Source of the DNA: Alcaligenes faecalis
Lineage (GTDB): Bacteria > Pseudomonadota > Gammaproteobacteria > Burkholderiales > Burkholderiaceae_B
Reading direction: 5' to 3'
DNA: 64,000 nt
NCBI RefSeq assembly: GCF_041521385.1
Contig: NZ_CP168006.1
Coordinates: forward strand, 2,239,233-2,303,232
Shown here in pieces: positions 37,485 to 46,621 of this stretch (its first letter is position 1; each line of letters begins with the position of its first letter). A model generated the notes under the pieces. That model was not told where the DNA came from. It saw only the letters and a program-made list of their open reading frames with translations, and ran no database searches. The position numbers were made by a program, and so were the translations under genes.

Positions 37485-38990
37485 TCAGGACTCAGCAGCG
37501 ACCGTGCTGAGCGATTGTTGGAGTTCCTGCATGCTGTGTTTGACGAAAGCCTCGCGTTCCGCGCCTTTCAGATTGTCGGCCGAGGTCAGGATGCGCACGA
37601 TTTCGCGGGTGGCATGACGACGGCGTGCGACTTCCTGGGCGAGATCGTCGGACTCGGGGATGGCCAGAACATTGCCCGAGCAATAACTGTTGGGGGCGCC
37701 ACCACAATCTTTCAGCCACTGGGCAAAGCCTTCAGGGGTCGCTGCAGGGTTGGAGCCACGCAAGGCATCGCGCAACATCTTGCGGAACATGTACAGCCCG
37801 GCGTCGAATTTGGTCGGGTTCTCCAGAGCATGGACGGCAATTGGGCGTTGGCTGATGATGGCCTCGTAATCGCCCGGTGCCTGCTGGCATTCCTTGTAGT
37901 TGTGACGGGCACGGTGGTCGGACGGGATGGGTGGCAGATCGTCCAGCTTGTATTGTCCAAAGCGTTCTGGACGGCGCATGGCCACCTGCCCTTCCAGAAA
38001 GTCGATGGTCTCGTAGCCCACCATCTCCTTGTTACCCACTGCGCGTGTATCAATGCCAGGGCCCATGACGCGCCAGCCAATCATCTTGCTGTTCTGGTCG
38101 TCCACGGGAACGGTCCAGCGCACGATGTGAAAGCGGCTGAATAACTTTTGCTGGGCACCGTCCTCAGAAGTGTAAGCATGCAGGCTCAGATTGGGCAGGA
38201 CCTGATGCTGAACACGGATAAACAGATTGTCCTTGCTGGCACGGCGGGCACCCGCGCAGGCCAGGCTGCGGCCATTGTGTACAGGGATGAACTGCATGTC
38301 GGGGGCCACTTCCATGGAGGCTGCACCCACTTCGTCAAAGGTGGTGCCCTGGTAGTTGCCACCAACTACGTTCTTGGCGGCATGCAAGGCGGTAGGGTGG
38401 AAGTTGTCAGCGGCATTGTCTTGCACTTGTAGCCAGTTGCAATGCTGAAAGTTGCTGAACGCTACCAGTTCATCGCCGGGCAGGACGGTGAAGTTTTCCT
38501 CCCATTCGGGGAAAGGAGGTTCGGCATCGGGCGGGCCCATATAGGCAAAGATCAGGCCATGGCGCTCGAAGGCTTTGTACGCACCCTGGCGGATGGAGCA
38601 GGCGTATTTCTCACCCTCGGCCTCTTCGCCTTTGGGATAAGGGACATGCAGACAGGTTCCATCTACGTCGAACACCATGCCGTGATAGCAGCACATGATG
38701 CCCTTTTCCTGGATGGCACCGTATTCCAGGGAGGCGCCACGGTGGGCGCAATGGGCGTGCAGCAGGCCGATCTGGCCGCTTTTGTCGCGGAAGGCGACCA
38801 GCTCTTCACCCATGATTTTCAGAAAACGCGGGGTATCGGTCAGTTCCGCTGCCATGCAGACGGGATGCCAGAAGCGGCGCATGTACTCGCCCATGGGCGT
38901 GCCAGGGCCGACTTCGGTCAGCTCAGGGTCGTGATCAGGAATGCGGTTGGTGTAATAGCCGCCGTAGGGAATCAGTTTCTTTTCGGTCAT
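37485..38990 (-). CDS. Rieske non-heme iron oxygenase, phthalate dioxygenase-like
   Basis: 501 residues. The Rieske centre ligands are in CAHRG and CCYHG, 17 residues apart. The catalytic iron site is NAADNFHPTALH, matching the N/D-x2-D-x2-H-x4-H pattern. LTEVGPGTPMGEYMRRFWHPV near the start is typical of the phthalate dioxygenase and O-demethylase group. It is an oxygenase alpha subunit with no beta subunit. GAGGA precedes the ATG. It lies between the ilvC-like gene and its reductase. The substrate is unknown: possible aromatic carboxylate, ether or small acid. Confidence 0.92.
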   Translation of the reverse strand: MTEKKLIPYGGYYTNRIPDHDPELTEVGPGTPMGEYMRRFWHPVCMAAELTDTPRFLKIMGEELVAFRDKSGQIGLLHAHCAHRGASLEYGAIQEKGIMCCYHGMVFDVDGTCLHVPYPKGEEAEGEKYACSIRQGAYKAFERHGLIFAYMGPPDAEPPFPEWEENFTVLPGDELVAFSNFQHCNWLQVQDNAADNFHPTALHAAKNVVGGNYQGTTFDEVGAASMEVAPDMQFIPVHNGRSLACAGARRASKDNLFIRVQHQVLPNLSLHAYTSEDGAQQKLFSRFHIVRWTVPVDDQNSKMIGWRVMGPGIDTRAVGNKEMVGYETIDFLEGQVAMRRPERFGQYKLDDLPPIPSDHRARHNYKECQQAPGDYEAIISQRPIAVHALENPTKFDAGLYMFRKMLRDALRGSNPAATPEGFAQWLKDCGGAPNSYCSGNVLAIPESDDLAQEVARRRHATREIVRILTSADNLKGAEREAFVKHSMQELQQSLSTVAAES

Positions 38991-39024
38991 GTCGTCCTCG
39001 TGTACAGATCAATGGTGGAAAGGG

Positions 39025-40041
39025 TCAGGCTACTTTTCGGTCGACCAACGCCTGGGCGCTGATCCAGGGCATCATGGCGCGCAACTGCTCGCCGACGATT
39101 TCAAGGCGGTGGCGCTGGTTCAGACGTCGATGGGCATTCAAAGAAGGTTGGCCAGCCCGGCTTTCCAGGATGAAATTCTTGGCATAGGTGCCGTCCTGGA
39201 TGTCGCGCAGCAAGGCTTTCATGGCCTGGCGTGTGTCTTCGGTCACGATGCGTGGACCGGCCTGGTATTCGCCAAACTCGGCATTGTTGGAGATGCTGTA
39301 GTTCAGGTTGGCGATGCCGCCCTCGTACAACAGGTCCACGATCAGCTTGAGTTCATGCAGGCATTCGAAATAGGCCATTTCTTCGGCATAGCCCGCCTCG
39401 ACCAAGGTTTCGAAGCCACACTTGACCAGATCCACCATGCCGCCACAGAGCACGGCCTGCTCGCCAAACAAATCCGTTTCGGTTTCTTCACGAAAATCGG
39501 TTTCGATGACGCCGGAGCGTCCGCCGCCATTGGCGATGGCGTAGGACAAGGCCAAGTCACGAGCCTGACCGGAACGGTCGGCATGAATGGCGATCAGGTG
39601 GGGAACCCCGCCGCCTTCCACATAGGTGGAGCGCACCGTGTGGCCGGGTGCCTTGGGGGCGACCATGATGATGTCCAGATCGTCGCGGGGCTGGATCTGA
39701 CCGTAATGGATGTTGAAACCGTGGGCAAAGCCCAGTGTGGCGCCGGGGCGGATATGGGGGGCGACGTCCTGCTCGTAGACGCGGGCAATGTCCTCGTCAG
39801 GCAGCAGCATCATCACGATGTCGGCTTGTTGAACGGCAGACGCGATGTCGGTCACAGCCAGACGGGCAGTGGCGGCCTTTTGACGCGAGGCACTGTTGGG
39901 GCGCAAACCCACGACCACTTCCACGCCAGAATCACGCAGATTCAATGCGTGTGCATGGCCTTGAGAGCCGTAGCCGATGATGGCAACCCGGCGTTGCTGC
40001 ACCAGGGCCAGATCACCGTCCTTGTCATAAAACACCTTCAT
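39025..40041 (-). CDS. ilvC: Ketol-acid reductoisomerase (class I), in a catabolic cluster
   Basis: 338 residues. [17 protein letters not shown] binds [18 protein letters not shown] and [12 protein letters not shown] are conserved, and the metal ligands are in [13 protein letters not shown] and [11 protein letters not shown]. All residues expected for activity appear intact. In branched-chain amino acid synthesis it acts on acetolactate and acetohydroxybutyrate, and ilvC normally follows ilvBH. Here it is the first gene of a unit with a Rieske oxygenase, reductase and TRAP transporter, 34 bases from the oxygenase gene. It may be a second copy with a related 2-oxo/hydroxy acid substrate (inference). 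Confidence 0.92.
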   Translation of the reverse strand: MKVFYDKDGDLALVQQRRVAIIGYGSQGHAHALNLRDSGVEVVVGLRPNSASRQKAATARLAVTDIASAVQQADIVMMLLPDEDIARVYEQDVAPHIRPGATLGFAHGFNIHYGQIQPRDDLDIIMVAPKAPGHTVRSTYVEGGGVPHLIAIHADRSGQARDLALSYAIANGGGRSGVIETDFREETETDLFGEQAVLCGGMVDLVKCGFETLVEAGYAEEMAYFECLHELKLIVDLLYEGGIANLNYSISNNAEFGEYQAGPRIVTEDTRQAMKALLRDIQDGTYAKNFILESRAGQPSLNAHRRLNQRHRLEIVGEQLRAMMPWISAQALVDRKVA

Positions 40042-40068
40042 ACTGCCTCCTTTTGATGAGTTCTGTGT

Positions 40069-40080
40069 TCTGTATACAGA
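40069..40080. promoter_or_regulatory. Candidate FCD-GntR operator upstream of ilvC-like gene
   Basis: The perfect palindrome TCTGTATACAGA lies 28 bases before the ilvC-like ATG. TGTATACA cores are common in operators of FCD-type GntR proteins, and one is encoded at 33156-33830. Confidence 0.5.
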
Positions 40081-40160
40081 GTTCAGTATTGTGGGGCGAT
40101 ATTCGAGGTGTCAAGGAAAAATTGGCAGGTCGGGGGAAATCCCTAGGACAGAAATTCTGC

Positions 40161-41066
40161 TTAGCGCATCGGGGTCAGGCTGGCCTCGCGCAGCAGCCAT
40201 TCACGCAGGTGTTCCACGCGTTTGAGTGTGTCGCGGTGATTGCGGTAGTAGAGAAAATGCATCTCGCGTTGCAGGCTGCGACCATTGGGGGCGGGCAAGA
40301 CGATCAGCTCCCGACTATCCAGTTCGCGTTCGGCAAAACGCGGTGTTTCCAGGCAAACACCCAACTGGTCCACCGCTGCGGCAACGGCCATGGCACCACG
40401 GTCAAAGGACAGGCGCGGGCCAGGGGCGGCGGCCATACCATTGCTGCCAAACCAGTCGGCCCAGTTGACCGGGCTGATGGTGGAATCGATCAAGGGCAAA
40501 TGCAGGTACCAGGGCTGGTGCAGAGCCAGGCTGGCATAGAGTTTGGGCGAGCATAAAGGCAACAGGGGTTCAGGATGCAGCGACTCCACCACCAGCCTGG
40601 GGTCGTGGCTGGGGGCGTGTCCGTAGCTGATCACGCAGTCAATGTCGGTGGACTGGTGCAGATCGGGCGGTGTGGCGTCCGTGCGCAGATGGATGGCCAA
40701 ACCAGGATGCTCCCGCATGAAAGCATGCAGACGTGGCCCTAGCCATTTCACCGCCAAGCTGGGTGCGCAATGCACGGTCAAGGCGTGTGTCCTTTCGTTC
40801 TCGCCCTGCGTGTCCTCGCAAAGCCGGGCCAGTTTGTCCAGCAAGGGCGTCAGTTCCCGATAGAACTCCTGGCCCTGGCTGTTCAGGCTGACACGCCGAT
40901 TGTGCCGTACGAACAGGCTGCGTCTCAGATGTGTTTCCAGACTTTTGACCTGATGGCTGATCGCGGAAGGAGTCAGGTGCAGCTCATCGGCTGCCAGGCT
41001 GAAACTCTCCAGCCGGGCGGCCGATTCAAAGGCTCGTAGCCAGGCGAAATTGGGGATGGCTCGCAT
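40161..41066 (-). CDS. LysR-family regulator (GcvA-like)
   Basis: 301 residues. The N-terminal helix-turn-helix is FESAARLESFSLAADELHLT followed by PSAISHQVKSLETHL. The effector domain (DIDCVISYGHAP, LPLCSPKLYASLAL) resembles GcvA-type LysR proteins. It lies 119 bases upstream of the ilvC-like gene on the same strand and diverges from the aldolase gene, so it could control either arm of the cluster. Ligand unknown. Confidence 0.92.
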   Translation of the reverse strand: MRAIPNFAWLRAFESAARLESFSLAADELHLTPSAISHQVKSLETHLRRSLFVRHNRRVSLNSQGQEFYRELTPLLDKLARLCEDTQGENERTHALTVHCAPSLAVKWLGPRLHAFMREHPGLAIHLRTDATPPDLHQSTDIDCVISYGHAPSHDPRLVVESLHPEPLLPLCSPKLYASLALHQPWYLHLPLIDSTISPVNWADWFGSNGMAAAPGPRLSFDRGAMAVAAAVDQLGVCLETPRFAERELDSRELIVLPAPNGRSLQREMHFLYYRNHRDTLKRVEHLREWLLREASLTPMR

Positions 41067-41235
41067 GAGGGTGCCTTAAAAAGGTGAATATTTTTAATCA
41101 ATAGCTGAAAAAGCTTCGTTTGTCATTCATGGTTTTCGACCTCTACCATGGTTTTACGTTGCACCCGTACGCTGCGCTCGATGGGCTGGCGTACGGGCGA
41201 CGCACCACCTTGCCGAACCTGAAGGAGACCTTCCC

Positions 41236-42075
41236 ATGAACGCTAAACCCGATATCAATGAAATTTTGGCCATGACAGGCCGAAAGTCGATTTATCAGCC
41301 CGAGCAGCAGGGCCTGATCTACCCGGAAGAACCCCAGTTTGATTCTTTTGAAGAAGCGCGCACGCATTTGAAGCAGCGCCTGGTGGCCGCTTGCCGCGCC
41401 TTTGCACTGCACGGTCTGGATTATGGCTTTGCTGGTCACCTGACCATCCGTGATCCCGAGCATCCCAGCTTGTACTGGACCAATCCCATGGCTGTGCACT
41501 TTGCTGACGTGAAGGTCTCGAACCTGATCCTGGCTGACCATGAAGGCAAGGTGGTGGAAGGGGATTACGCCCTGAACCGCGCTGGTTTCGTGCTGCATGC
41601 CGCCGTGCATGAGGCTCATCCTGACATTGTGGCGATGTGTCATGCGCATACCGTCTATGGCACTGCCTTTGCCTCGCTGGGTCAGGAAATACTGCCCATT
41701 ACGCAGGATGCTGCCGCCTTTTTTGAAGACCATGTCGTCATTCGCGAAGAAGCCGGTCAGGTGGCGGTGGAAACCAAGGCTGGTCACAAAGTGGCTAATG
41801 CCTTTGCTGGCGTCAAGGCGGCCATCCACCAGAACCATGGCTTGCTGACGGCCAGCCGCCACAGCATTGAAGCCGCCGCTTTCTGGTTCATTGCGCTGGA
41901 ACGCTGCTGCCAGCAGCAATTGATGATTGCTGCAACCGGCATGACGCCCACATTGGTGACCCCCGAGCGCGCCCGTTACAGCCGTGAGCACGTAGGGAGC
42001 GAATACATTGGCTGGCTGCACTTTCAGCCGATTTGGGAAAACCTGTTGCGCACCCAGCCCGATATGTTTGATTGA
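41236..42075 (+). CDS. Class II aldolase/adducin-family protein
   Basis: 279 residues. MCHAHTVYG supplies two zinc His and AIHQNHGLLT a third, as in fuculose-phosphate aldolase and related decarboxylases. GLDYGFAGHLTIRDPE near residue 65 is a family segment. Members act as aldolases, epimerases or decarboxylases on hydroxy-oxo acids or sugar phosphates. AAGGAG seven bases before the ATG sets the start. It is followed 74 bases later by a TRAP receptor, linking it to transport of an organic acid. Confidence 0.87.
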   Translation: MNAKPDINEILAMTGRKSIYQPEQQGLIYPEEPQFDSFEEARTHLKQRLVAACRAFALHGLDYGFAGHLTIRDPEHPSLYWTNPMAVHFADVKVSNLILADHEGKVVEGDYALNRAGFVLHAAVHEAHPDIVAMCHAHTVYGTAFASLGQEILPITQDAAAFFEDHVVIREEAGQVAVETKAGHKVANAFAGVKAAIHQNHGLLTASRHSIEAAAFWFIALERCCQQQLMIAATGMTPTLVTPERARYSREHVGSEYIGWLHFQPIWENLLRTQPDMFD

Positions 42076-42149
42076 TTCGTCCCGCAGGCAGCTTGATCCG
42101 TTGGGGGCAAGCTGCTGACTTTGCATAAATAAAACGAGGAGACACAAGC

Positions 42150-43232
42150 GTGGAACGACGAGCAATGCTGAAACTGACCGGCCTGGCCGGCATTGTGGCC
42201 AGTGGCATGGCCCCTGCGGTCGTCAAGGCGCAAGAGAATTTGCGCTGGCGACTGGCATCCAGTTTTCCCAAGCATCTGGATACGATTTATGGCGGAGGGG
42301 AAGTCTTTGCGCAGAAAGTGCGTGAGCTTAGCGATGGCAAGTTCAATATCTCCGTGCATGCGGGCGGGGAATTGATGCCAGCCATGGGTGTAGTCGATGC
42401 GTTGGAACAGAACTCGGTAGAAGCGGCTCACACGGCGCCCTACTATTTCTTTGGCAAGAATGAAGCGTTTGCCTTGAGCTGTGCCATTCCGTTTGGCATG
42501 AACTCTCGACAGTTAACGGCCTGGATGTACCACGGCAATGGCTTGAAGCTGACGCGTGATTTTTACGCCAATTACAACATCGTCAACTTTCCCTGTGGTA
42601 ATAGCGGCGTGCAGATGGGGGGCTGGTTTCGCAAACAGATCAACTCGCCTGAAGATATACGGGGCCTGAAAATTCGTATTGGCGGCTTACCTGGCAAGGT
42701 GATTGAGAAGCTGGGAGGCATTCCCCAGAATATCGCCGGTGGCGAGGTCTATCAGGCGCTGGAAAAAGGCGTCATTGATGCGGCGGAGTGGGTTGGGCCG
42801 TATGACGATCAGCGTTTGGGCTTTCACAAAGTGGCGCCCTATTACTACTACCCCGGCTGGTGGGAAGGGTCAGTCGGGCTGGATCTGTTGGTTAACAAGA
42901 AAGCGTATGACGGTTTGTCGCAGCACTACAAAGATATTGTCTCGGCAGCCAGCACGTACGCGCATCTGGATATGCAGGCCAAATACGATGCCCGCAACCC
43001 CGGTGCCTTGAAAGAACTGGTCGGTCAGGGAGCCAAGGTCCTGCCTTTCTCCAAGGAAGTGCTCGATGCCTCATTCAAGGCGAGTGAGGAACTGTATGCC
43101 GAACTGAATGCAAGCAATCCGCAATGGCGGACGATTTATGCGGATTATCGGGCATTCCAAAAGGACGAGCTGCTGTGGTTTCGCTTTGCGGAAGCTCGCT
43201 TTGACCAGTACATGCAGTCTGTGAATTTGTAG
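42150..43232 (+). CDS. TRAP transporter solute-binding protein (TakP-like), Tat-exported
   Basis: 360 residues from a GTG at 42150, preceded by GAGGAG seven bases away. ERRAMLKLTG followed by a hydrophobic run and AQE is a twin-arginine signal peptide. ASSFPKHLDTIYGGGEVFAQ, GGWFRKQINSPEDIRGLKIRIGG and AAEWVGPYDDQRLGF match the TakP group of TRAP receptors, which bind small 2-oxo acids. The likely partners are the DctQ/DctM permeases at 33901-36254, across the divergent regulator. A strong terminator follows. Confidence 0.9.
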   Translation: MERRAMLKLTGLAGIVASGMAPAVVKAQENLRWRLASSFPKHLDTIYGGGEVFAQKVRELSDGKFNISVHAGGELMPAMGVVDALEQNSVEAAHTAPYYFFGKNEAFALSCAIPFGMNSRQLTAWMYHGNGLKLTRDFYANYNIVNFPCGNSGVQMGGWFRKQINSPEDIRGLKIRIGGLPGKVIEKLGGIPQNIAGGEVYQALEKGVIDAAEWVGPYDDQRLGFHKVAPYYYYPGWWEGSVGLDLLVNKKAYDGLSQHYKDIVSAASTYAHLDMQAKYDARNPGALKELVGQGAKVLPFSKEVLDASFKASEELYAELNASNPQWRTIYADYRAFQKDELLWFRFAEARFDQYMQSVNL

Positions 43233-43262
43233 ATGATTTGCGAAAAAATCTGGTCTGCTGCT

Positions 43263-43297
43263 GGCCGCTTTCTGTGATGGAAAGCGGCCTTTTTTTG
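43263..43297 (+). terminator. Terminator after TRAP receptor gene
   Basis: GGCCGCTTTC (43263-43272) pairs with GAAAGCGGCC (43280-43289), loop TGTGATG, then eight T. Confidence 0.92.
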
Positions 43298-43561
43298 GTC
43301 GTGGGAGGATGGGGGCGATTTGGAAGAGCATGTGAAGCTTAGGTCGGTTATAACTTTTTTATATCAATTAATACTATAAAGTCCGTACAAATAAAAATAT
43401 AAACCTTGTCGGTGTTTTCCCTAGTATTTAGGCTGAAGCTCTCATTGATTCTAGTTTTAAGGTCATTGTCTAAGCATATTTACGTAGACAAGGATGGCTG
43501 CCTTATTATATTGTTCGAATTAAATAATAAATATGTCCGGTCAATTAATAGGAGCAAGTCC
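43298..43561. other. AT-rich region upstream of the Liv-type operon
   Basis: A distinctly AT-rich stretch (about 43340-43550) with several TATAAA/TATAAT-like words. It probably holds the promoter of the Liv operon, but no single -35/-10 pair is convincing. AGGAG at 43549-43553 is the ribosome site of the next gene. The frame through this region is unlikely to be translated because the signal peptide begins at 43562. Confidence 0.5.
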
Positions 43562-44719
43562 ATGAAAAACGGGATACGGGGTGTACTGGCAGCAGCAGGG
43601 ATGATGGCCGCGTTGGGCGTGCAAGCTCAAACGCTCAAGCTGGGTGTGGTGGGCGGCATGACAGGGCCAGGTGCGCCCTGGGGTCTGGCTATTGATGGTG
43701 GCGTGAAAATCGCCGTGGATGAAATCAATCAGGCCGGTGGATTGGCCGTGGGCGACAAGAAGTACCAGGTCGAAGTGCTGACCTACGACGATCACTACAA
43801 GGCAGCCGATGCGGTTACTGCCACCAACCGTCTGATCGATCAGGATGACGTGAAGTACATCATCGGGCCGATTGGCTCGGCTTCGGTCATGGCCATGAAG
43901 CCCATTACCGAGCGCAACAAGGTCATCATGCTGTCCAACAGCTACTCGACTGAAGTGCTGGATGCGAACACGCAGTACATGTTCCGTGTGCTGCCTACGC
44001 AATATGAATACAACCGCCAGTTGATCGGTTGGTTAAAGCAGGAGCGCCCGGAACTGAAACGTTTGGCGATCCTGTCGCCTAACGATGCAACCGGCTGGAG
44101 CACGCAAAAGATTCAGACCGCTGCCTATAAGGACGCCGGTTACGACGTGGCTGAAACCAAGTTCTTCGAGCGTTCGCAAAACGACTTCCGCACTTTGCTG
44201 ACCAGCATTCTGGCCAAGAACGTGGACTTCATCGAACTGGATACCGTGCCACCCGGCCCGGCCGGTATTGTGATCCGTCAGGCACGCGAAATGGGCTTCA
44301 AAGGCCAGTTCACCAAGTTTGGCGGCAATAACGTGGCTGAAACCGTGAAGTCTGCCGGCGCGGACAATGCGGAAGGAACTTTGGTGTATTTGTCGGCCGA
44401 CCCGTCCAGCGAGCCCTATCAGAAGTTGAGCCAGGCTTACGCCAAAGTCCACAGCAACAGCATGGATGACTTCGTTTTCTACTTCTACGATGCCACCCGC
44501 TTGCTGTTCAAGGCCATTAACGAAGCTGGCACCGTGGACGATACCGATGCCGTGCGTGCCCGCATTGAAGCCAATAGCAGCTTTGATGGTATTCAAGGCG
44601 CGATTGTGTGGGGTGGCAAGGATGTCTATGGCGTGAACCACCAGATCGCCACCCCGGCCTACCTGGGGGTGATCGAGGGCGGCAAGGCCAAGGTCATCAA
44701 CAAGTTCGACGCCCGCTGA
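43562..44719 (+). CDS. Branched-chain-amino-acid-type ABC transporter receptor (LivJ-like)
   Basis: 385 residues from the ATG at 43562, with a signal peptide (MKNGIRGVLAAAGMMAALG, cleaved after AQA near 23). LKLGVVGGMTGPGAPWG and VAVDEINQAGGL-type segments are typical of the type I periplasmic receptor family (Peripla_BP_6). These bind amino acids, amides or aromatic acids. It heads an operon with two permeases, a fused ATPase, an acyl-CoA ligase and further enzymes, so its ligand is likely a carboxylic acid degraded through CoA esters. Confidence 0.92.
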   Translation: MKNGIRGVLAAAGMMAALGVQAQTLKLGVVGGMTGPGAPWGLAIDGGVKIAVDEINQAGGLAVGDKKYQVEVLTYDDHYKAADAVTATNRLIDQDDVKYIIGPIGSASVMAMKPITERNKVIMLSNSYSTEVLDANTQYMFRVLPTQYEYNRQLIGWLKQERPELKRLAILSPNDATGWSTQKIQTAAYKDAGYDVAETKFFERSQNDFRTLLTSILAKNVDFIELDTVPPGPAGIVIRQAREMGFKGQFTKFGGNNVAETVKSAGADNAEGTLVYLSADPSSEPYQKLSQAYAKVHSNSMDDFVFYFYDATRLLFKAINEAGTVDDTDAVRARIEANSSFDGIQGAIVWGGKDVYGVNHQIATPAYLGVIEGGKAKVINKFDAR

Positions 44720-44786
44720 TTACCGGTTTTGTTTCAGTACGCATTCCGCCATGACGGTGGAGTGCACCTTGATACGGTTAGCCATT

Positions 44787-45644
44787 ATGCAGATCGCAAT
44801 GCAAATCGCCATCATCGCCCTGATGTCCACGTTCGTGTACGCCCTGGTAGCCCTGGGTTTCACGCTGGTGTTTGGCATCTTGCGGGTGGTGAACTTCGCT
44901 CACGGCGAGTTCTACATGCTGGGCGCTTACGCCATGTATGTGTTTTATGGTCAGTTTGGCTGGCCCTACTTGCCCTCTATCGCGGCCGCTGCTGTGTTGG
45001 TGGGATTCCTGGGTTTACTGGCTGAACGCGGCCTGTTCCGTCGCTTTGTGGGCGACGAGATGGGCGGCATGATCATGTCCCTGGCTTTGGCGATTACCTT
45101 GCAGGCCGGGATCTCGCTGTTGTTCTCGGTGGACGAACAATCGGTACGCCGTCCGGTGGAAGGTGCCTGGCAAATTGGCCAAGCCTTTTTCGCCAAGGAT
45201 CAATTGCTGATCGTAGGCATGAGTGTGCTGGCGCTGGCTGCCTTCTATTTTCTGATCGAGCGCACCCGTATCGGCATGACAATACGGGCAGTGGCGCAGG
45301 ACCGGGAAGTGGCACGTCTGCAAGGCGTCAGCTCCTGGAAGATCATGGCCTTCACCTTTGCCTTGAGCTGCGGCCTGGCCGGTTTGTCGGGTGCCCTGAT
45401 GGCGCCGGTCTATACCGTGCATCCGTATATGGGTGAAGCCGTGGTGGTGAAGGCTTTCATTATTGTGGTTCTGGGAGGCTTGGGCAGCTTGCCCGGTGCA
45501 GTGGTTGCCGCCCTGATTCTGAGTGTCACCGAGGCCGTGGCGTCAACCTTCTATAACGCGACCGTGGCCACCATGTTGTCCTTCCTGATCGTGATGGCCG
45601 TGTTGCTGGTCAAACCCAGCGGTTTGATGGGGAGATCGTCATGA
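44787..45644 (+). CDS. livH: ABC transporter permease (LivH-like)
   Basis: About 285 residues, eight or so helices. FVYALVALGFTLVFGILRVVN, FAHGEFYMLGAY and VVLGGLGSLPGAVVAALIL are LivH signatures. The ATG at 44787 matches the usual family start, directly before the first helix; an in-frame ATG at 44751 is possible, and neither has a clear ribosome site. It overlaps the next permease gene by four bases. Confidence 0.9.
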   Translation: MQIAMQIAIIALMSTFVYALVALGFTLVFGILRVVNFAHGEFYMLGAYAMYVFYGQFGWPYLPSIAAAAVLVGFLGLLAERGLFRRFVGDEMGGMIMSLALAITLQAGISLLFSVDEQSVRRPVEGAWQIGQAFFAKDQLLIVGMSVLALAAFYFLIERTRIGMTIRAVAQDREVARLQGVSSWKIMAFTFALSCGLAGLSGALMAPVYTVHPYMGEAVVVKAFIIVVLGGLGSLPGAVVAALILSVTEAVASTFYNATVATMLSFLIVMAVLLVKPSGLMGRSS

Positions 45645-46621
45645 GCGCGATCAAAACAGCTTCGTTCTATCCGCGCGATGGCGTCCTGCATTGGGTCTGG
45701 CATGCCGTCGTGGTTGCGGTGCTGCTGGGTTGGCCCGTGTGGGCCGGACAGCCTCGTTTTGCCCTGCATCTGGCCATCATGGTGTCGCTGTACGCCTGCC
45801 TGGCCATGAGCATGAATCTGGTTTTGCGCATCGGCCAGCTCTCGCTGGCGCATGGTGCCTTGTTCGGGCTGGGGGCGTATGCCTCGGCCATTTTGAGTCG
45901 AGATTATGGCTGGTCCTTTCCAGCCGCGTTTTTGGGCGCCGGAGTATTGACGGCAGCGTTAGCTGTGATCACCGGCCCTGTTTTTATGCGTATCAAGGGT
46001 GTGCATTTTGCGCTCTTGACCTTTGCCCTGGGCGAAGCCGTAGTGCTGTGCTTTATCGAGTTCCATGAACTGTTTGGTGGCAATAACGGCTTTGGGCAGA
46101 TTCCGTCCTTGCATGCCAGTTTGCCAATTCCTGAAGGGCGTTACGGCGTTTATCTGGTGACGACCAGCTTTGCCTTGGTGGTGTACTTTGTGCTGCGGGC
46201 CTTGTACCGCCGTGAATGGGGTATGGTGGCGGACTCCTTGCATCAGAACGAGCAGTTGGTGCGTTCCGGTGGTTTGAATGTGCTGCGCTTTCGGGTCAGC
46301 GTGTTTGTGCTGAGCGCCTTGATTGCCGGCTGGACGGGCAGTCTGTATGCCCATTACCAAGGCTATATCTCGCCTGACTCCTTCGGTTTCTGGACTGCTG
46401 TGAATGCCGTCATCATGAATGTATTGGGAGGGGTCGGTGCCCTGGCTGGTGCCGTGGTGGGAGCGGCGATTTTGATCCCCCTGCCCGAGCTGCTGCGTGA
46501 CTTGTTGCAGTACCAGCGCCTGATCTACGGCCTGACCTTGATTTTGTTGCTCTTGTTCTTGCCGCAAGGCCTGGCGGGTCTGTGGAGTAAGTGGCGCGGC
46601 GCGCGCAAGGAGGCAGCATGA
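45641..46621 (+). CDS. livM: ABC transporter permease (LivM-like)
   Basis: 326 residues. MSMNLVLRIGQLSLAHGALF, GPVFMRIKGVHFALLTFALG and VIMNVLGGVGALAGAVVGA are LivM signatures, with about ten membrane helices. It forms the translocation pore with the LivH-like protein. ATGA overlaps at both ends imply tight translational coupling with the neighbouring genes. Confidence 0.92.
   Translation: MSAIKTASFYPRDGVLHWVWHAVVVAVLLGWPVWAGQPRFALHLAIMVSLYACLAMSMNLVLRIGQLSLAHGALFGLGAYASAILSRDYGWSFPAAFLGAGVLTAALAVITGPVFMRIKGVHFALLTFALGEAVVLCFIEFHELFGGNNGFGQIPSLHASLPIPEGRYGVYLVTTSFALVVYFVLRALYRREWGMVADSLHQNEQLVRSGGLNVLRFRVSVFVLSALIAGWTGSLYAHYQGYISPDSFGFWTAVNAVIMNVLGGVGALAGAVVGAAILIPLPELLRDLLQYQRLIYGLTLILLLLFLPQGLAGLWSKWRGARKEAA

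Noticed and set aside
43406..43561. N-terminal extension of the LivJ-like frame
   Set aside because: AT-rich, no ribosome site, and a normal signal peptide with AGGAG begins at 43562.
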